Shown: piece by piece, positions 33,366-42,960 of the stretch
Numbering within the stretch: the stretch's first letter is position 1
Layout: each line of letters opens with the position of its first letter
Assembly (NCBI GenBank): GCA_003693705.1
Contig: RBZT01000620.1
Coordinates: 1 to 64,000, forward strand
Reading direction: 5' to 3'
DNA: 64,000 bases
Source of the DNA: Polymyxa betae
Lineage: Eukaryota > Endomyxa > Phytomyxea > Plasmodiophorida > Plasmodiophoridae
The notes under the pieces: generated by a model
What the model was told of the DNA's origin: nothing
Seen by the model: only the letters and a program-made list of their open reading frames with translations
The model's database searches: none
Made by a program: the position numbers and the translations under genes

Positions 33366-35090
33366 ATGACGGCTACAACAGAGACGACAAACGTTCCTGA
33401 AGCGTCATCCGCTGCCAGTGCTGAAGTGAAATCACCCGCAGAGGCTTCGAAAGCCTCAGGCGGCCTTGACTTAACGAAAGGATCGAACCTGCTTGTTAAC
33501 TATATTCCACGATCGATTACTACTACCGATCTTGAGCGTCTATTCTCACCATTTGGAGCTATCGAAAAGGCCCGATGCATAACAGATCGTTTAACAGGGT
33601 CGTGCCAAGGCTATGGATTTGTGCAGTTTAAAACGACACAGAGCGCTGCTGAAGCTGTTTTACATTTTACTGAGCACCCGCCCCCTGAGGGGAGTGCCAT
33701 GAAAGTATCGTTCGCTCGTCCTGCCGATTCTCACAAATTGTCGAATTTGCACGTCACTGGTTTACCGGTTGCCTATACTGAAGATGATTTCAAAAATATC
33801 TTCGAGCAATTCGGTGAAGTTTGCGAAGTCACTTTGTTGAAGACTCCCAGCGGTGAATCTCGTGGATCGGGGTTCATCCGTTTAGAGACGCCTTCGCAAG
33901 CGCAGGCTGCAGTCAATGCTTTACATGATTCTATTCCACCTAGAGGCTCCAGGTTCGTGTATTTCATTTAACAATTCCCCTTTATGTAATTTTACGTAGT
34001 CGTTTAACTGTCCGCTTTGCTTCTGGTACGAAAAGGGAAGCAATGAACCGTGTTTCAGGACGAGGCGGTCCCAGCTACGGGCACCCTTATCCACCTATTC
34101 CTCCAATTCATGCTCCACCACCTTTGCCTCCTATTGCTCCATATTACGGTAGTGACGCTTACAATCCAGCTGCAGTCTATGGCCACACCGCTGTTTCTGT
34201 TTATCCTTCTCAATCTCAGCCATATAGTAACTACTCATACGGAGGGTCCTATAACCCGCACGTAGCAGCTTTAGAGGCTCAGCTTCAAAGTGCTATAGAA
34301 TCGCAACAGGTAGATAATTATACCCCCTGATTTGTTTGTAAAGTCTTCTTAGTATGAAAAATGTGCTTCGATTCGGGACCAGATTCAAGCATTGATGGCT
34401 TCCTCAACTGCGGATCCGACATATTCTGCCTATGCCAGCCGCGTTCCTGCCACTAATGCCGGAGCTTATAGTACAAGCGCGCCATCGTCGACTGCAAGCG
34501 GCAGCATCGGCGGGTATGGGGCTTCTGCTGGAGCTAGTAGCTATCCAACTGCATCTGCTCCTGCTAACGCTTATGCAAGTTCCCCTGCAGCATCGAATGT
34601 CTATGCGGCTGGAACTTCTGTTTCCAATTCTGCTTATGCGAGCAATGCTGCTGCTGCCGCCGCATATGCAACTGGTTCGAATAGCGCTGCTGCAACTTAT
34701 TCTGGCTATGGAGCAGCATCTGCGTCAGGATACGGGCCTGAAAGATCGAAATCTTCCAGAGCTACAACTGTTTCAGCTCCGTCGCCGTATGGACAGTATG
34801 GCCAACCTGCTCCACCGCCTCCAGCCCCTGCACAACAAGGATCGTCTTCTAGCTATGTTCTGTACGTTGCAGGGTTGCCTTACGATTACGATGAACAGAC
34901 TCTGGTCATGATGTTCGGGCAGTTTGGCCAAGTTACGAACGTCAAAATCCCTCGTGATCCGGCGACTCGAATGCCGAAAGGTTATGCATTCGTCACTATG
35001 CCCACACAAGAAGCTGGCGCTGCTGCTATTATCGCGCTGAATGGGTATTCTCTTGGTTCGAGAACTTTACAGGTCAAATTCCGAACATAA
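33366..35090 (+). CDS. Three-RRM RNA-binding protein, ELAV/CELF-like (paralogue 3)
   Basis: Three exons join in phase. RRM1 has SNLLVNYIPRSITTTDLERL and RNP1 GYGFVQF. RRM2 has NLHVTGLPVAYTEDDFKNIF and RNP1 GSGFIRLE. A long Tyr/Ser/Ala/Gly/Pro-rich linker (about 250 residues, partly encoded at 34052-34850) is followed by RRM3 with YVLYVAGLPYDYDEQTLVMM and RNP1 GYAFVTM. Two close N-terminal RRMs, a disordered linker and a C-terminal RRM is the plan of ELAV/Hu and CELF proteins, which bind U-rich or GU-rich RNA to control splicing, stability and translation. The first intron splits RGSS-RLTVRF and the second starts GTAGATAA. The tyrosine-rich linker may drive condensate formation (inference). 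Confidence 0.88.
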
Positions 35091-35630
35091 ATTATCAATC
35101 TTTTTTTTTCTCTTGTCGTTTTTGAACTTTTGCGAGTTTAATCGTTGAGCTTTGCAGTTTGTGGGATGCTGCACGATTTTATCGCGTCCACTCTTAATTT
35201 CGAAAAACGCTTTACTTCAGATGATCCTTGTTGTCCGGTTCATAGTTTGCGGTTTTCGGAGCTGTCCTGTAAGTTTTATTCGTCCACAGTCTAATTTGAA
35301 ACATACGGTTTAGTTAACAAGATCCTGTTATTGCACTTCTTGTTTGCTTTTTTTCGTGAGAATGCTATATGCACATAATCAAAGCTTTTTCAGCATATAT
35401 CTTTTGATTCACAGGGCTCTTATTCTTCGCTTCTCTAGTATGCAAGCGTCGTTTATTCGTTAGTTTCAGCATAAACCGTTTATTGATTCGAAGATGTACA
35501 TAGAATCCGGCTCAAGATTATCTTGATTTATTTGTCGCCTTTCCCAAGCCATTCCTCTCCTCTCCAGTATATGCTTATTGTTGCTGTTGATATTCAAGAT
35601 TCTATCAGATTTGATTGGCATATTGCTGAT
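35091..35630. other. Convergent 3' flank
   Basis: 540 bp, T-rich, between a plus-strand and a minus-strand gene end. No gene or RNA is recognised. Confidence 0.4.
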
Positions 35631-36340
35631 CTAGACTACCTTCTCTTCATGTATCCCAGGGGTTTTAATATGGGAGATGATATCATAGCGAACTGAGGAT
35701 GCTGTCGGCGAAATTTTCGTCATTAAGTTTGCTAATTCTGCAAATGCTCTTTCCTCTCGTTGCGCCTTCCTGTCTTTTTCTGCCTGAATCTGAGTCGTTC
35801 GTTTGTGCTCATCTAATCTGCGCGCTATCGTCATGGATTCTTGACGTTTTCTATAGGTATATTATATCGATGAAGTTCGAACGTTATTATTGCAAACCTG
35901 ATATTAGGTTTAGGATATCTAACTTCTTTACTCGTTTTCTATTACCTGTATTCTATGTCGACTGCTGGTTCCAGACTAAAACGCTCACAATTAGAAGCAT
36001 ATGCTGGCGTATTGTCGTTGGGCGGGGCTAAAGCACAGTCAATAGCCTCACGTTCCTGCTCACTTAACCCAGGGCGCTCTTTCAGGCGACCTTTCGCCAC
36101 ATGATCCTTCGAAATTAACCGAATTATTCCTGTTGGTTTTATTTGATTGACAACTTCATCTTTCAACACATACATTATCCAAGTCGTTTCAATGTTAAAA
36201 TGTTGCTTTCGCTCGCGTGCCACTGTTTTCGAGATTTTTCTTCTTTTCATGTCGCACTTCTGCTCTATAATTGCCCACTGTTTCACTGTTCTGGCGGCTT
36301 CTCGTTTTATTTCGGTTGTTAATTTGGCATTATAGTACAT
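35631..36340 (-). CDS. Hypothetical basic, highly charged protein
   Basis: Two exons join in phase across an intron from GTAATAG to CTATAG, linking DIEYR to KRQESMTIARRLDEHKR. The C-terminal half is strongly helical and charged (QAEKDRKAQREERAFAELA), likely a coiled coil. The N-terminal half is also Lys/Arg-rich. Length is about 205 residues, and a 5' exon before 36340 cannot be excluded. I do not recognise the family. The charge pattern would fit a cytoskeletal or axonemal protein, but that is only a guess. Confidence 0.55.
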
Positions 36341-36550
36341 TTGTATGTCATTACTTACAGACCAAGCGTTCTTTGGAAATATCGCCCAATCATGCCATAA
36401 CTGAATAAACGATTGAGTTTAATTTTGAGCGCAACCTTGTTCTGTTTTCGGGATTGGCTGCTTTTAGAGAGTGACTGATTATTTTGTAGTAGTTCTGGTA
36501 AACAGTACAATCGAGGTTTATATCTGTGAACCACATTGCATTTTATGTCA

Positions 36551-37237
36551 ATGGCATCGTCGGTATGAGCTTATCGCTTACTACTAGCGTCTGCATTCAT
36601 CGTGATTGACAGCGAGGCGGATCGATTCGGTCGAAACCGGGATCCAATTTAGCGGGCGCCCCAGCAAAACCTGTCTATGAACGGCCTGGTCTATCTTCTG
36701 AGGAGATCGAAGAGCTTCATGAAGCCTTTAATCTATTCGACACTGATGGCTCCGGTGAAATTGACCCGCAGGAGTTAAAACAAGCAATGCAATCGCTTGG
36801 TTACGATGTTAAAAACCAGATGGTTTATCAGGTTAGGAGTCTGTGGATTTTATTGAGATTTCCTTGTTTGAATGCTTATCTCTTGCCGTTAAGACCACTC
36901 CAATAAGTATTCTGATTTGTTGTAATATCAGGTTCTTGAATCCCTTGACAAAGATGGAAGTAAGACCATTGATTTTAATGGATTTCTTGATATGATGACT
37001 GCTCGAATGACGTCAAAGGATTCTCGAGAAGACATCATGAAAGTTTTCCGGCTCTTCGATGACGAAAATAAGGGCAAGATATCGCTCGACAATCTACGGC
37101 GTGTCGCTCGGGAGCTTGGCGAGGATATGACAGAGGATGAGCTGAAGGAGATGATTGTGCGAGCGGATCTCGATGGGGATGGCTTTATCAACGAAGACGA
37201 ATTCTACAATATCATGACCAAAAAAATATTCCAATGA
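36551..37237 (+). CDS. Centrin (EF-hand calcium-binding protein)
   Basis: Three exons: a tiny first exon encodes MASS, then introns of about 50 and 100 nt. Four EF-hand loops are visible: [36 protein letters not shown] and [12 protein letters not shown]. The first, second and fourth hold canonical calcium ligands, while the third has Asn/Lys changes as in many centrins. The linker [18 protein letters not shown] and the C-terminus [11 protein letters not shown] are typical of centrin. Centrins organise basal bodies, centrosomes and flagellar roots. Total length is about 180 residues, with the normal basic N-terminal extension. Confidence 0.93.
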
Positions 37238-37783
37238 GTATTAAAATAAAAGAGCCATGCCAAAAGTATCAATTGATTCCATTACAACAATCAGAATCGT
37301 CTGCATGTGTTAACGACCGATCCCTTCGTTAAAAAGATGTCATTATTGATGCTCCTGATCGTGCATGTGGCTGAATGTGATTTTGGTAGGAAACTAAGCT
37401 ATTTGTAGGTTGGCCTCGTGTTTACAACAATGCACTAACATAGTATTAATATGTTTAACATGGGACCCGACCATATCACAGTCAGAGTCAACCATACTGG
37501 GCGGGGCCTTCCCCGGTATCTCGCTGGCCCGATCCACGTTTCCGCTCAGGCTAGCCCACTGCTGTCGCCCTTTATGTGTCCTTTGTACCAGTATCGTAAA
37601 TGTTGGGGACCAGCATTCACCAGTATGGACTGGCCAAGCGTCACGTATTCTGGGAAGTTGCCGGCATAGATATGCATTAATGCCTCCTCTGACCTCGTTA
37701 CCAATCGTTGAGGTAACCTTCTCAACTCCATCGGGTCTCTTCATTCTGCAATTTGCCTGATTTAAACAAGTGCAAGTTTAACA
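37238..37783. other. Intergenic stretch with overlapping open frames on both strands
   Basis: Long open frames overlap on both strands between 37394 and 37760 (116 codons each way). The minus frame has some protein-like text (WSPTFTILVQRTHKG) and another minus frame has LMHIYAGNFPEYVTLG. No splice sites, homologues or start context decide between them. The block is more GC-rich than its flanks and may be an inserted fragment. Confidence 0.35.
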
Positions 37784-38675
37784 ATGAAGGCAGTACTGTT
37801 CCTTGTGCTGGTGCTAGGAGCTTTTGCAACATATCCTGACGGCGAAGGTAATATCATACTCTGTTCAATAATGTCTATGAGCCTTATATATGGATACAAT
37901 AGAATCTAGCCGTCGGCGACAAGTCTGTCAGACTGGCCCTAAACAAGGTTGTGATGAAGTGATTATTGATAACTGTCCGCCCTGTCCAAGTCCTAATTCT
38001 TCACCTTGCACTTCTTCAAGCGATTGCAAGAAGAAACGACGAGGTTGCATAGCCGGTGCAACTGCTTGCTGCGTCACTGGATGGAGCTTATTAGGGTTGT
38101 TGGTGCTGTTTCTCATCATCTTCTGCAGCATTTATGGCAAACGCTTCCATTGGCTCTTTATTCCTCCTCTAGCATTACCCTGTGTATTACCACCAGCGCC
38201 TGCATTAACTCCTTATGCACCTCCAACTCCAATTACGCCCTACTTCCCTCCGGTCTATGGCCAACCACCACCTCATCTTCCTCCTATTAGTTACATCCCT
38301 CCCCCTTTCACGCCTTCGCCGCCTCCTAACAATCAATACGCTCCACCTCCAAAAGCACCGACGCCTCCTCCAAAAGCACCGACGCCTCCTCCTAAGGACA
38401 GCTCACCTCCTCCTCCTCCTACGGACAGCTCACCTCCTCCTCCTCCTAAGGAGAACTACTCACCTCCTTCTCCTAAGAGCTACACGCCTTCTTATCCTCC
38501 TGACAACAACTACAAGCCTCCTAAGGGCAGCTACAAACCTACTCCTAAGAGCTACACGCCTTCGTATTCTCCTGACAACAGCTACAAGCCTCCTAAGGGC
38601 AGCTACGAGCCTCCTTGCGATGACAACAACCCACCACCTCTTCCTCGTAAAGTTTCCCCTGGAACCGGATACTGA
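37784..38675 (+). CDS. Single-pass membrane protein with Cys-rich ectodomain and Pro-rich tail
   Basis: A first exon encodes a signal peptide (MKAVLFLVLVLGAFA). A 55-nt intron follows, then a short Cys-rich segment (QVCQTGPKQGCDE, DNCPPCP), a basic stop (KKKRRGC) and a membrane helix (LLGLLVLFLIIFCSIYG). The remaining 150 residues are Pro-rich. There are repeats of PPKAPTPPPK and DSSPPPPP and two copies of KSYTPSY-PDN-YKPPKGSY. These resemble extensin or cell-wall Pro/Ser/Tyr repeats, but the predicted topology puts the Pro-rich part on the cytoplasmic side unless the orientation is reversed. In the cytoplasm, PPPPP stretches could bind profilin, SH3 or WW domains (inference). Family unknown. 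Confidence 0.65.
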
Positions 38676-38917
38676 AGAGTTCCAGATGATATTCACTGCT
38701 TTCCCATTTCATATTTTTCAATCCATAATCCACAATCTATAAACGGCATCATTATTTCTCAAAAATACTGTTTCATTTAATGCAATTGGTAGAAGTGTTT
38801 TTGATAAACTTCTATGAGAGAGAGTGCTTGTAGATTTTGCATATCGATTTAAATCTGTGTCAAAGGTTCAGACAGTGTTTGAAATCGCCGAACTGACATA
38901 GACCGATCTATCAATAA

Positions 38918-39598
38918 ATGACTGATCTGGAGTCTACAAGTAAAAAAGAGCGCAACTGGGGATCAAGGCAAGAAAACCAACAGGGGACGGTCGTACACTA
39001 CCAGTATCGCGGAGAATTTTGGTTGATTATCAATTCTCTCAGGACTCAGGTGTGTCAGATCCTAATTTGGCATCTCCAATGTATCTATTGTATATACTCG
39101 CGTCGGTATCGGCGACAATATTGGCCCAGATTCCATCACCAAAAACCGACTGTTCCTTTCCTTTAACAGTGCCAGTTATTTCAACGAAAGAAATTCAGTT
39201 TACAGAATTTCCACATCTACCAGGTCGGTCGCACTCGTCACAAGGATTCCCAATGCACATGTTTAGTTGTGATTGTAGGTTGCCAGAAGTCAATTATGGC
39301 GACGCCGCCTTCTATCGTGATCGACATTGATAAATGGGTGATCCCTGCTCCAGCACATTTTCTTCGTCACGAAAGAAAATATTCTGCTGTGATTCTCATA
39401 GTGATTCTTTTTATGATGGGACTCCTAATCTGGTCATTGGTTAAGATTGGATCTAGTACTAAGGCGATGATCAATGGGTTCCAGGACAATACCGATATTC
39501 GACTTTTGATCAGTGATCTTGTATCTGAAGTGAAAAGCTTTTTTCCAATGTGGCAAGGCACTTTCCAGGAGCCAGGTGATGCCTTGGTACAAACTTGA
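38918..39598 (+). CDS. Hypothetical membrane protein with two hydrophobic spans
   Basis: Three exons join in phase. The first ends QENQQGT and the second begins DSGVSDPNLASPMYLLY (intron about 56 nt, GTCGTA to CTCTCAG). The second ends PHLPG and the third begins CQKSIMATPPSIV (intron about 57 nt, GTCGGTC to ATTGTAG). Hydrophobic spans are YLLYILASVSATILA and AVILIVILFMMGLLIWSLV, with a soluble segment before the second and a short acidic/hydrophobic tail. No family is recognised. Confidence 0.5.
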
Positions 39599-39996
39599 TA
39601 TCGGGCAGTAACTTTTTCTGTAATCATGTATTTAATATAGAGCCACAAAGTTGGATTTGATTTGATCATTGTCGATAGGGGCTTTGTAGCATATGGCCGA
39701 TAGTATTCAGGCATAGCCGTTAGAACTATCAGTACTATTTCTGGGCGACACATCATTTCATCACTCTTATGGTCAATTTTGATTTTATGTATTTCTTCTG
39801 ACCGCGCCGTACTCGCGTCTCATGCCTCTTTTGTGAGTATCGTCATGAGATTGACCCTTTGGTGGTTCGATGCCTTAGATAATATGGCGCGGCCCTCCCC
39901 ATTTGGGAGATTGGTGTTATTAATATATGCGCGGGCACCTCCAAACACTCTATAGGGTTACTGCGCCATATCATTTGTCATTTCCATCTTGTTATC
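39599..39996. other. Intergenic, promoter side of EF-Tu
   Basis: About 400 bp. A CG-rich patch near 39892-39935 precedes the EF-Tu start. The minus-strand frame 39367-39756 overlaps the preceding gene and has no domain. Confidence 0.35.
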
Positions 39997-41332
39997 ATGC
40001 AGGCCTGGATACATCCAACCTGGTCTCTAACCCGACGTCTGCTATCGACCTTCTCTCGGACCAAACCCCATCTTAATATCGGAACCATCGGTCACGTCGA
40101 TCATGGCAAGACTACTCTGACGGCGGCCTTGACAAAGGTCATGGCCGATGTCAATGGCGCAGGTGTGGCCAAGTCGTACGCCGATATCGACAAGGCCCCA
40201 GAAGAACGTGCACGTGGTATCACAATTAATTCGGCCCACGTTGAATATGAAACTGAGAACCGACACTACGCCCATGTCGATTGTCCAGGCCATGCTGATT
40301 ATGTCAAGAATATGATTACTGGCGCTGCACAGATGGAAGGTGGTATATTGGTGGTATCTGCACCTGATGGACCAATGCCTCAAACACGTGAACACATTCT
40401 CCTTGCTCGTCAGGTTTGTCTTTTCTAGCCACGTTTTGGGATATTTGGCCTCTCTTTGCAATGGCCCTGTAATATTTATCAAAATCGACTTTCGCTTAAG
40501 TCCTGTGTGTCAGGTCGGTATTCCGAATTTAGTTGTTTATCTGAACAAATGTGATCTGATGCAAGACGAAGAACTGTTAGAGCTGGTTGAGATGGAGATC
40601 CGTGAGCTTCTCGATTCCTATAAATATCCTGGAGATGAGGTTCCTATTGTTCGAGGATCAGCCCTCTCCGCTCTGAATGGCGATTCGTCGGCGCTGGGAA
40701 CACAATCGATTGTGAATTTAATGAAGACTGTTGACGAATACATTCCTGAACCTGTTCGAGAGAATGACAAGACCTTCATGATGCCTATTGAAGGTGTGTT
40801 CTCAATTGCTGGCCGAGGAACTGTATGTACTGGACGTATTGCCACCGGGAAGATTAAGACCGGTGACGAAGTTGAAGTTGTTGGTTTGTCGAATCAGACG
40901 ATTTCAACAACTTGTACTGGTGTGCAAATGTTCCACAAAGATATGGACTTTGGTCAATCTGGTGATAATGTTGGCATTCTGCTTCGTGGTGTCAAACGCG
41001 AAGATGTTCGTCGAGGCCAGGTTCTGTGCAAGCCAGGATCTCAGAAGGCTACGAAGAAGGTTAAAGCTGAGGTCTATGTCTTGACCAGGGAGGAAGGTGG
41101 ACGTCATACCGCCTTCGTCTCCAACTACAAACCGCAACTCTTCATTCGAACAGCAGATGTGACGGGGACCATTGAACTGCCGGAAGACACACCCATGGTG
41201 ATGCCCGGTGATAATGCTAACTTTACTATCTCGTTGCTGGAGCCGGTCGCCGTTGAGAAAGGAATGCGATTTGCCCTACGTGAGGGTGGACGAACTGTTG
41301 GAGCCGGTGTTATCACCGATATTCTCGATTAA
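39997..41332 (+). CDS. TUFM: Mitochondrial elongation factor Tu
   Basis: A two-exon gene with an intron from about 40414 to 40513. After a targeting-type N-terminus ([19 protein letters not shown]) comes [20 protein letters not shown] (G1), the switch I region [33 protein letters not shown] (G3) and NKCD (G4). Domains 2 and 3 follow, with [13 protein letters not shown] and FRTADVTG-like text ([15 protein letters not shown]). The sequence is bacterial-type EF-Tu, as in mitochondria, and delivers aminoacyl-tRNA to the organelle ribosome. Full length is about 410 residues after splicing, with no broken motifs. It is not the cytosolic eEF1A. The presequence argues for nuclear coding rather than bacterial contamination. 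Confidence 0.95.
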
Positions 41333-41426
41333 ACAATCGTCGTCGTAATATTCCTTCTCAAAGTCGCAATCACGTTGTAAATTCGACTATCTTTATTCAA
41401 TGATGATTGATAACGTACTAGTCCAT

Positions 41427-42008
41427 CTAAGTCCTGAATGCTGATGTGTATAAATCAAGAAGTGCCAGGGCTGTATCTTGATCTTGACAATTGTGTAGAT
41501 CGGGTTGTTCACCGACGATCGTGTCGTAATGGCCCAGTTCACCCCATGCGATTCGACCTTCCCTGAAGCCTTCAATTTCACCTCCGCCAACCATTATCAG
41601 ATCCTGATCGAACTTGCTCGTTTCGCCTTTCTGAAATTTCATCGGTTTCGGTTTATCTTCCGAATCCGAATGGGCCATATCTGGTCGTCGTGCTTCGTTA
41701 AGCCAGCGATATATGGTAGTTGTAGAGGCAACACCCGGAAAGTGGCTCAGTACGTCTACAACACGACATCTCCTTCCTTGATCAATCATAGCTGTAATAT
41801 ACGCTCTAGCCAGATTTCTATGATTAATATGACCAGGATTATCAACAGCTGCACGAGCTTGTGCTATCCAGCGATATATTGATCGGCATGTCGCAACATC
41901 GGCGAACTCTTGTTGAACTTGCTGAACTGTGATCTCTTGTCCTGTACGAATTTGTTCTGTAATGAAAGCCTTCGCAGACGCTAAGCGTTCGCCATTTCTC
42001 CGGGCCAT
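41427..42008 (-). CDS. Protein with two tandem helix-turn-helix repeats
   Basis: A single exon of 193 codons starts at ATG 42008. Two repeats of about 55 residues each end in the same pattern: TCRSIYRWIAQAR in the first, TTTIYRWLNEARR in the second. This is the homeodomain-like or transposase-type HTH recognition helix, preceded in each repeat by an AKAFITEQI or ARAYITAMI helix. The last third is acidic with no motif. Two HTH units side by side (paired-like) bind DNA in transposases and in regulators derived from them. No catalytic domain is present, so it may be a domesticated transposase DNA-binding part (inference). The lack of introns, unlike its neighbours, fits a retro- or transposon-derived origin. 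Confidence 0.6.
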   Translation of the reverse strand: MARRNGERLASAKAFITEQIRTGQEITVQQVQQEFADVATCRSIYRWIAQARAAVDNPGHINHRNLARAYITAMIDQGRRCRVVDVLSHFPGVASTTTIYRWLNEARRPDMAHSDSEDKPKPMKFQKGETSKFDQDLIMVGGGEIEGFREGRIAWGELGHYDTIVGEQPDLHNCQDQDTALALLDLYTSAFRT

Positions 42009-42229
42009 TGTCGAGTCAACGACAAAAATCGCAAACGTGTTGCAACTGACGTAGATCAGTGAAGAGATCGGCCTGAGCGTACTAATGTCACAAGCGGAGA
42101 ATGCAACAGCAATTGAGCCGCGCTCGGTTGGGGAATCTCGGGTCGATCGTGATTATAGGCGGGTACCATATCGTGGGTAATGAAGTCGTTCATTTCCAAT
42201 CATATTTGCTCATGTCTTTCGACTTTTAT

Positions 42230-42814
42230 TTAACGAATCAAAAACATAGCGACAATGCTGCAAATGGTTACAAAGAAGATCACTGATTTTGAATCGGCTG
42301 ATGATCGCTGCGATTGTGGCTTCGATTTTGACAGTTTGTCCATCGATTGTTGATAGTCCTTGGCTTGAATTTTCTGACATCGAGATGGGTCGATATTGGC
42401 GAGAGCGACTCTTTGGTCGCGCGTCAGCATGTTTCTGCATACCATCGAACGAGCAAGAGCTTCTCGATATCCAGGCTGCTTGATGATTTTGTTCTTATCG
42501 GTTGCGAACTGCTTGAGTCCAGCTTCATGCTGCATCATGGCTTGTGAGTCGATATAGGCAGAACGACATTCGTCTGGACAGGCATTGCCGTCATTGGCCT
42601 GACATGTTGCTAGACGAAGGTAGAGATTGTAAATGGCGTCGGGGCAATCATATGCAGCAAGAGAACATTGATTAGAATTCCAGACACAATAATCGGTCTT
42701 CTGACAGGTCGATTGTGAATTGAATCGGCCACAATCGTCTTCAGTAACACCATCCAGGGGAATGCTGCTGACACTGACAACACACAAAACAAACGAGATG
42801 ATGATCGGTGTCAT
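42230..42814 (-). CDS. Small secreted Cys-rich protein with C-terminal hydrophobic anchor
   Basis: ATG 42814 gives a signal peptide (MTPIIISFVLCVVSVSS). A short Cys module (DDCGRFNSQSTCQKTDYCVW) resembles plexin/PSI-type repeats, and further Cys residues follow (CQANDGNACPDEC). The C-terminus SVIFFVTICSIVAMFLI is hydrophobic, either a GPI signal or a transmembrane anchor. Single exon, about 195 codons. Upstream codons in frame are non-ATG. It lies beside the VWD-like gene and may belong to the same surface set. Family unknown. Confidence 0.65.
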   Translation of the reverse strand: MTPIIISFVLCVVSVSSIPLDGVTEDDCGRFNSQSTCQKTDYCVWNSNQCSLAAYDCPDAIYNLYLRLATCQANDGNACPDECRSAYIDSQAMMQHEAGLKQFATDKNKIIKQPGYREALARSMVCRNMLTRDQRVALANIDPSRCQKIQAKDYQQSMDKLSKSKPQSQRSSADSKSVIFFVTICSIVAMFLIR

Positions 42815-42960
42815 TGTCAAGATACTTTTCGGATTGAGATGGAAGTTCAAGTTCCGATGGCCTTTGGGGGTTCGGGGAGTGAGTCACGTTTAAACATGAT
42901 TATGCAAGGGCTAATCAATCATAATGGATTAAACAAACAGTAAAATTAAATTTATTTGAA

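Noticed and set aside
34432-34911. 159-codon Leu/Gln/Met-rich frame
   Set aside because: It is an out-of-frame reading of the Tyr/Ser/Ala-rich linker of the three-RRM protein.
35631-36340. Assignment of the basic charged protein to a named ciliary family
   Set aside because: The composition fits, but no family motif was visible, so no name was given.
38215-38742. 175-codon Leu/Arg-rich frame and its minus-strand partner
   Set aside because: These are artefacts of the Pro-rich codon repeats (CCT-rich) read in other frames.
39997-41332. Bacterial contamination suggested by EF-Tu
   Set aside because: The gene has a spliceosomal intron and a presequence-like N-terminus, so it is a nuclear gene for a mitochondrial protein.
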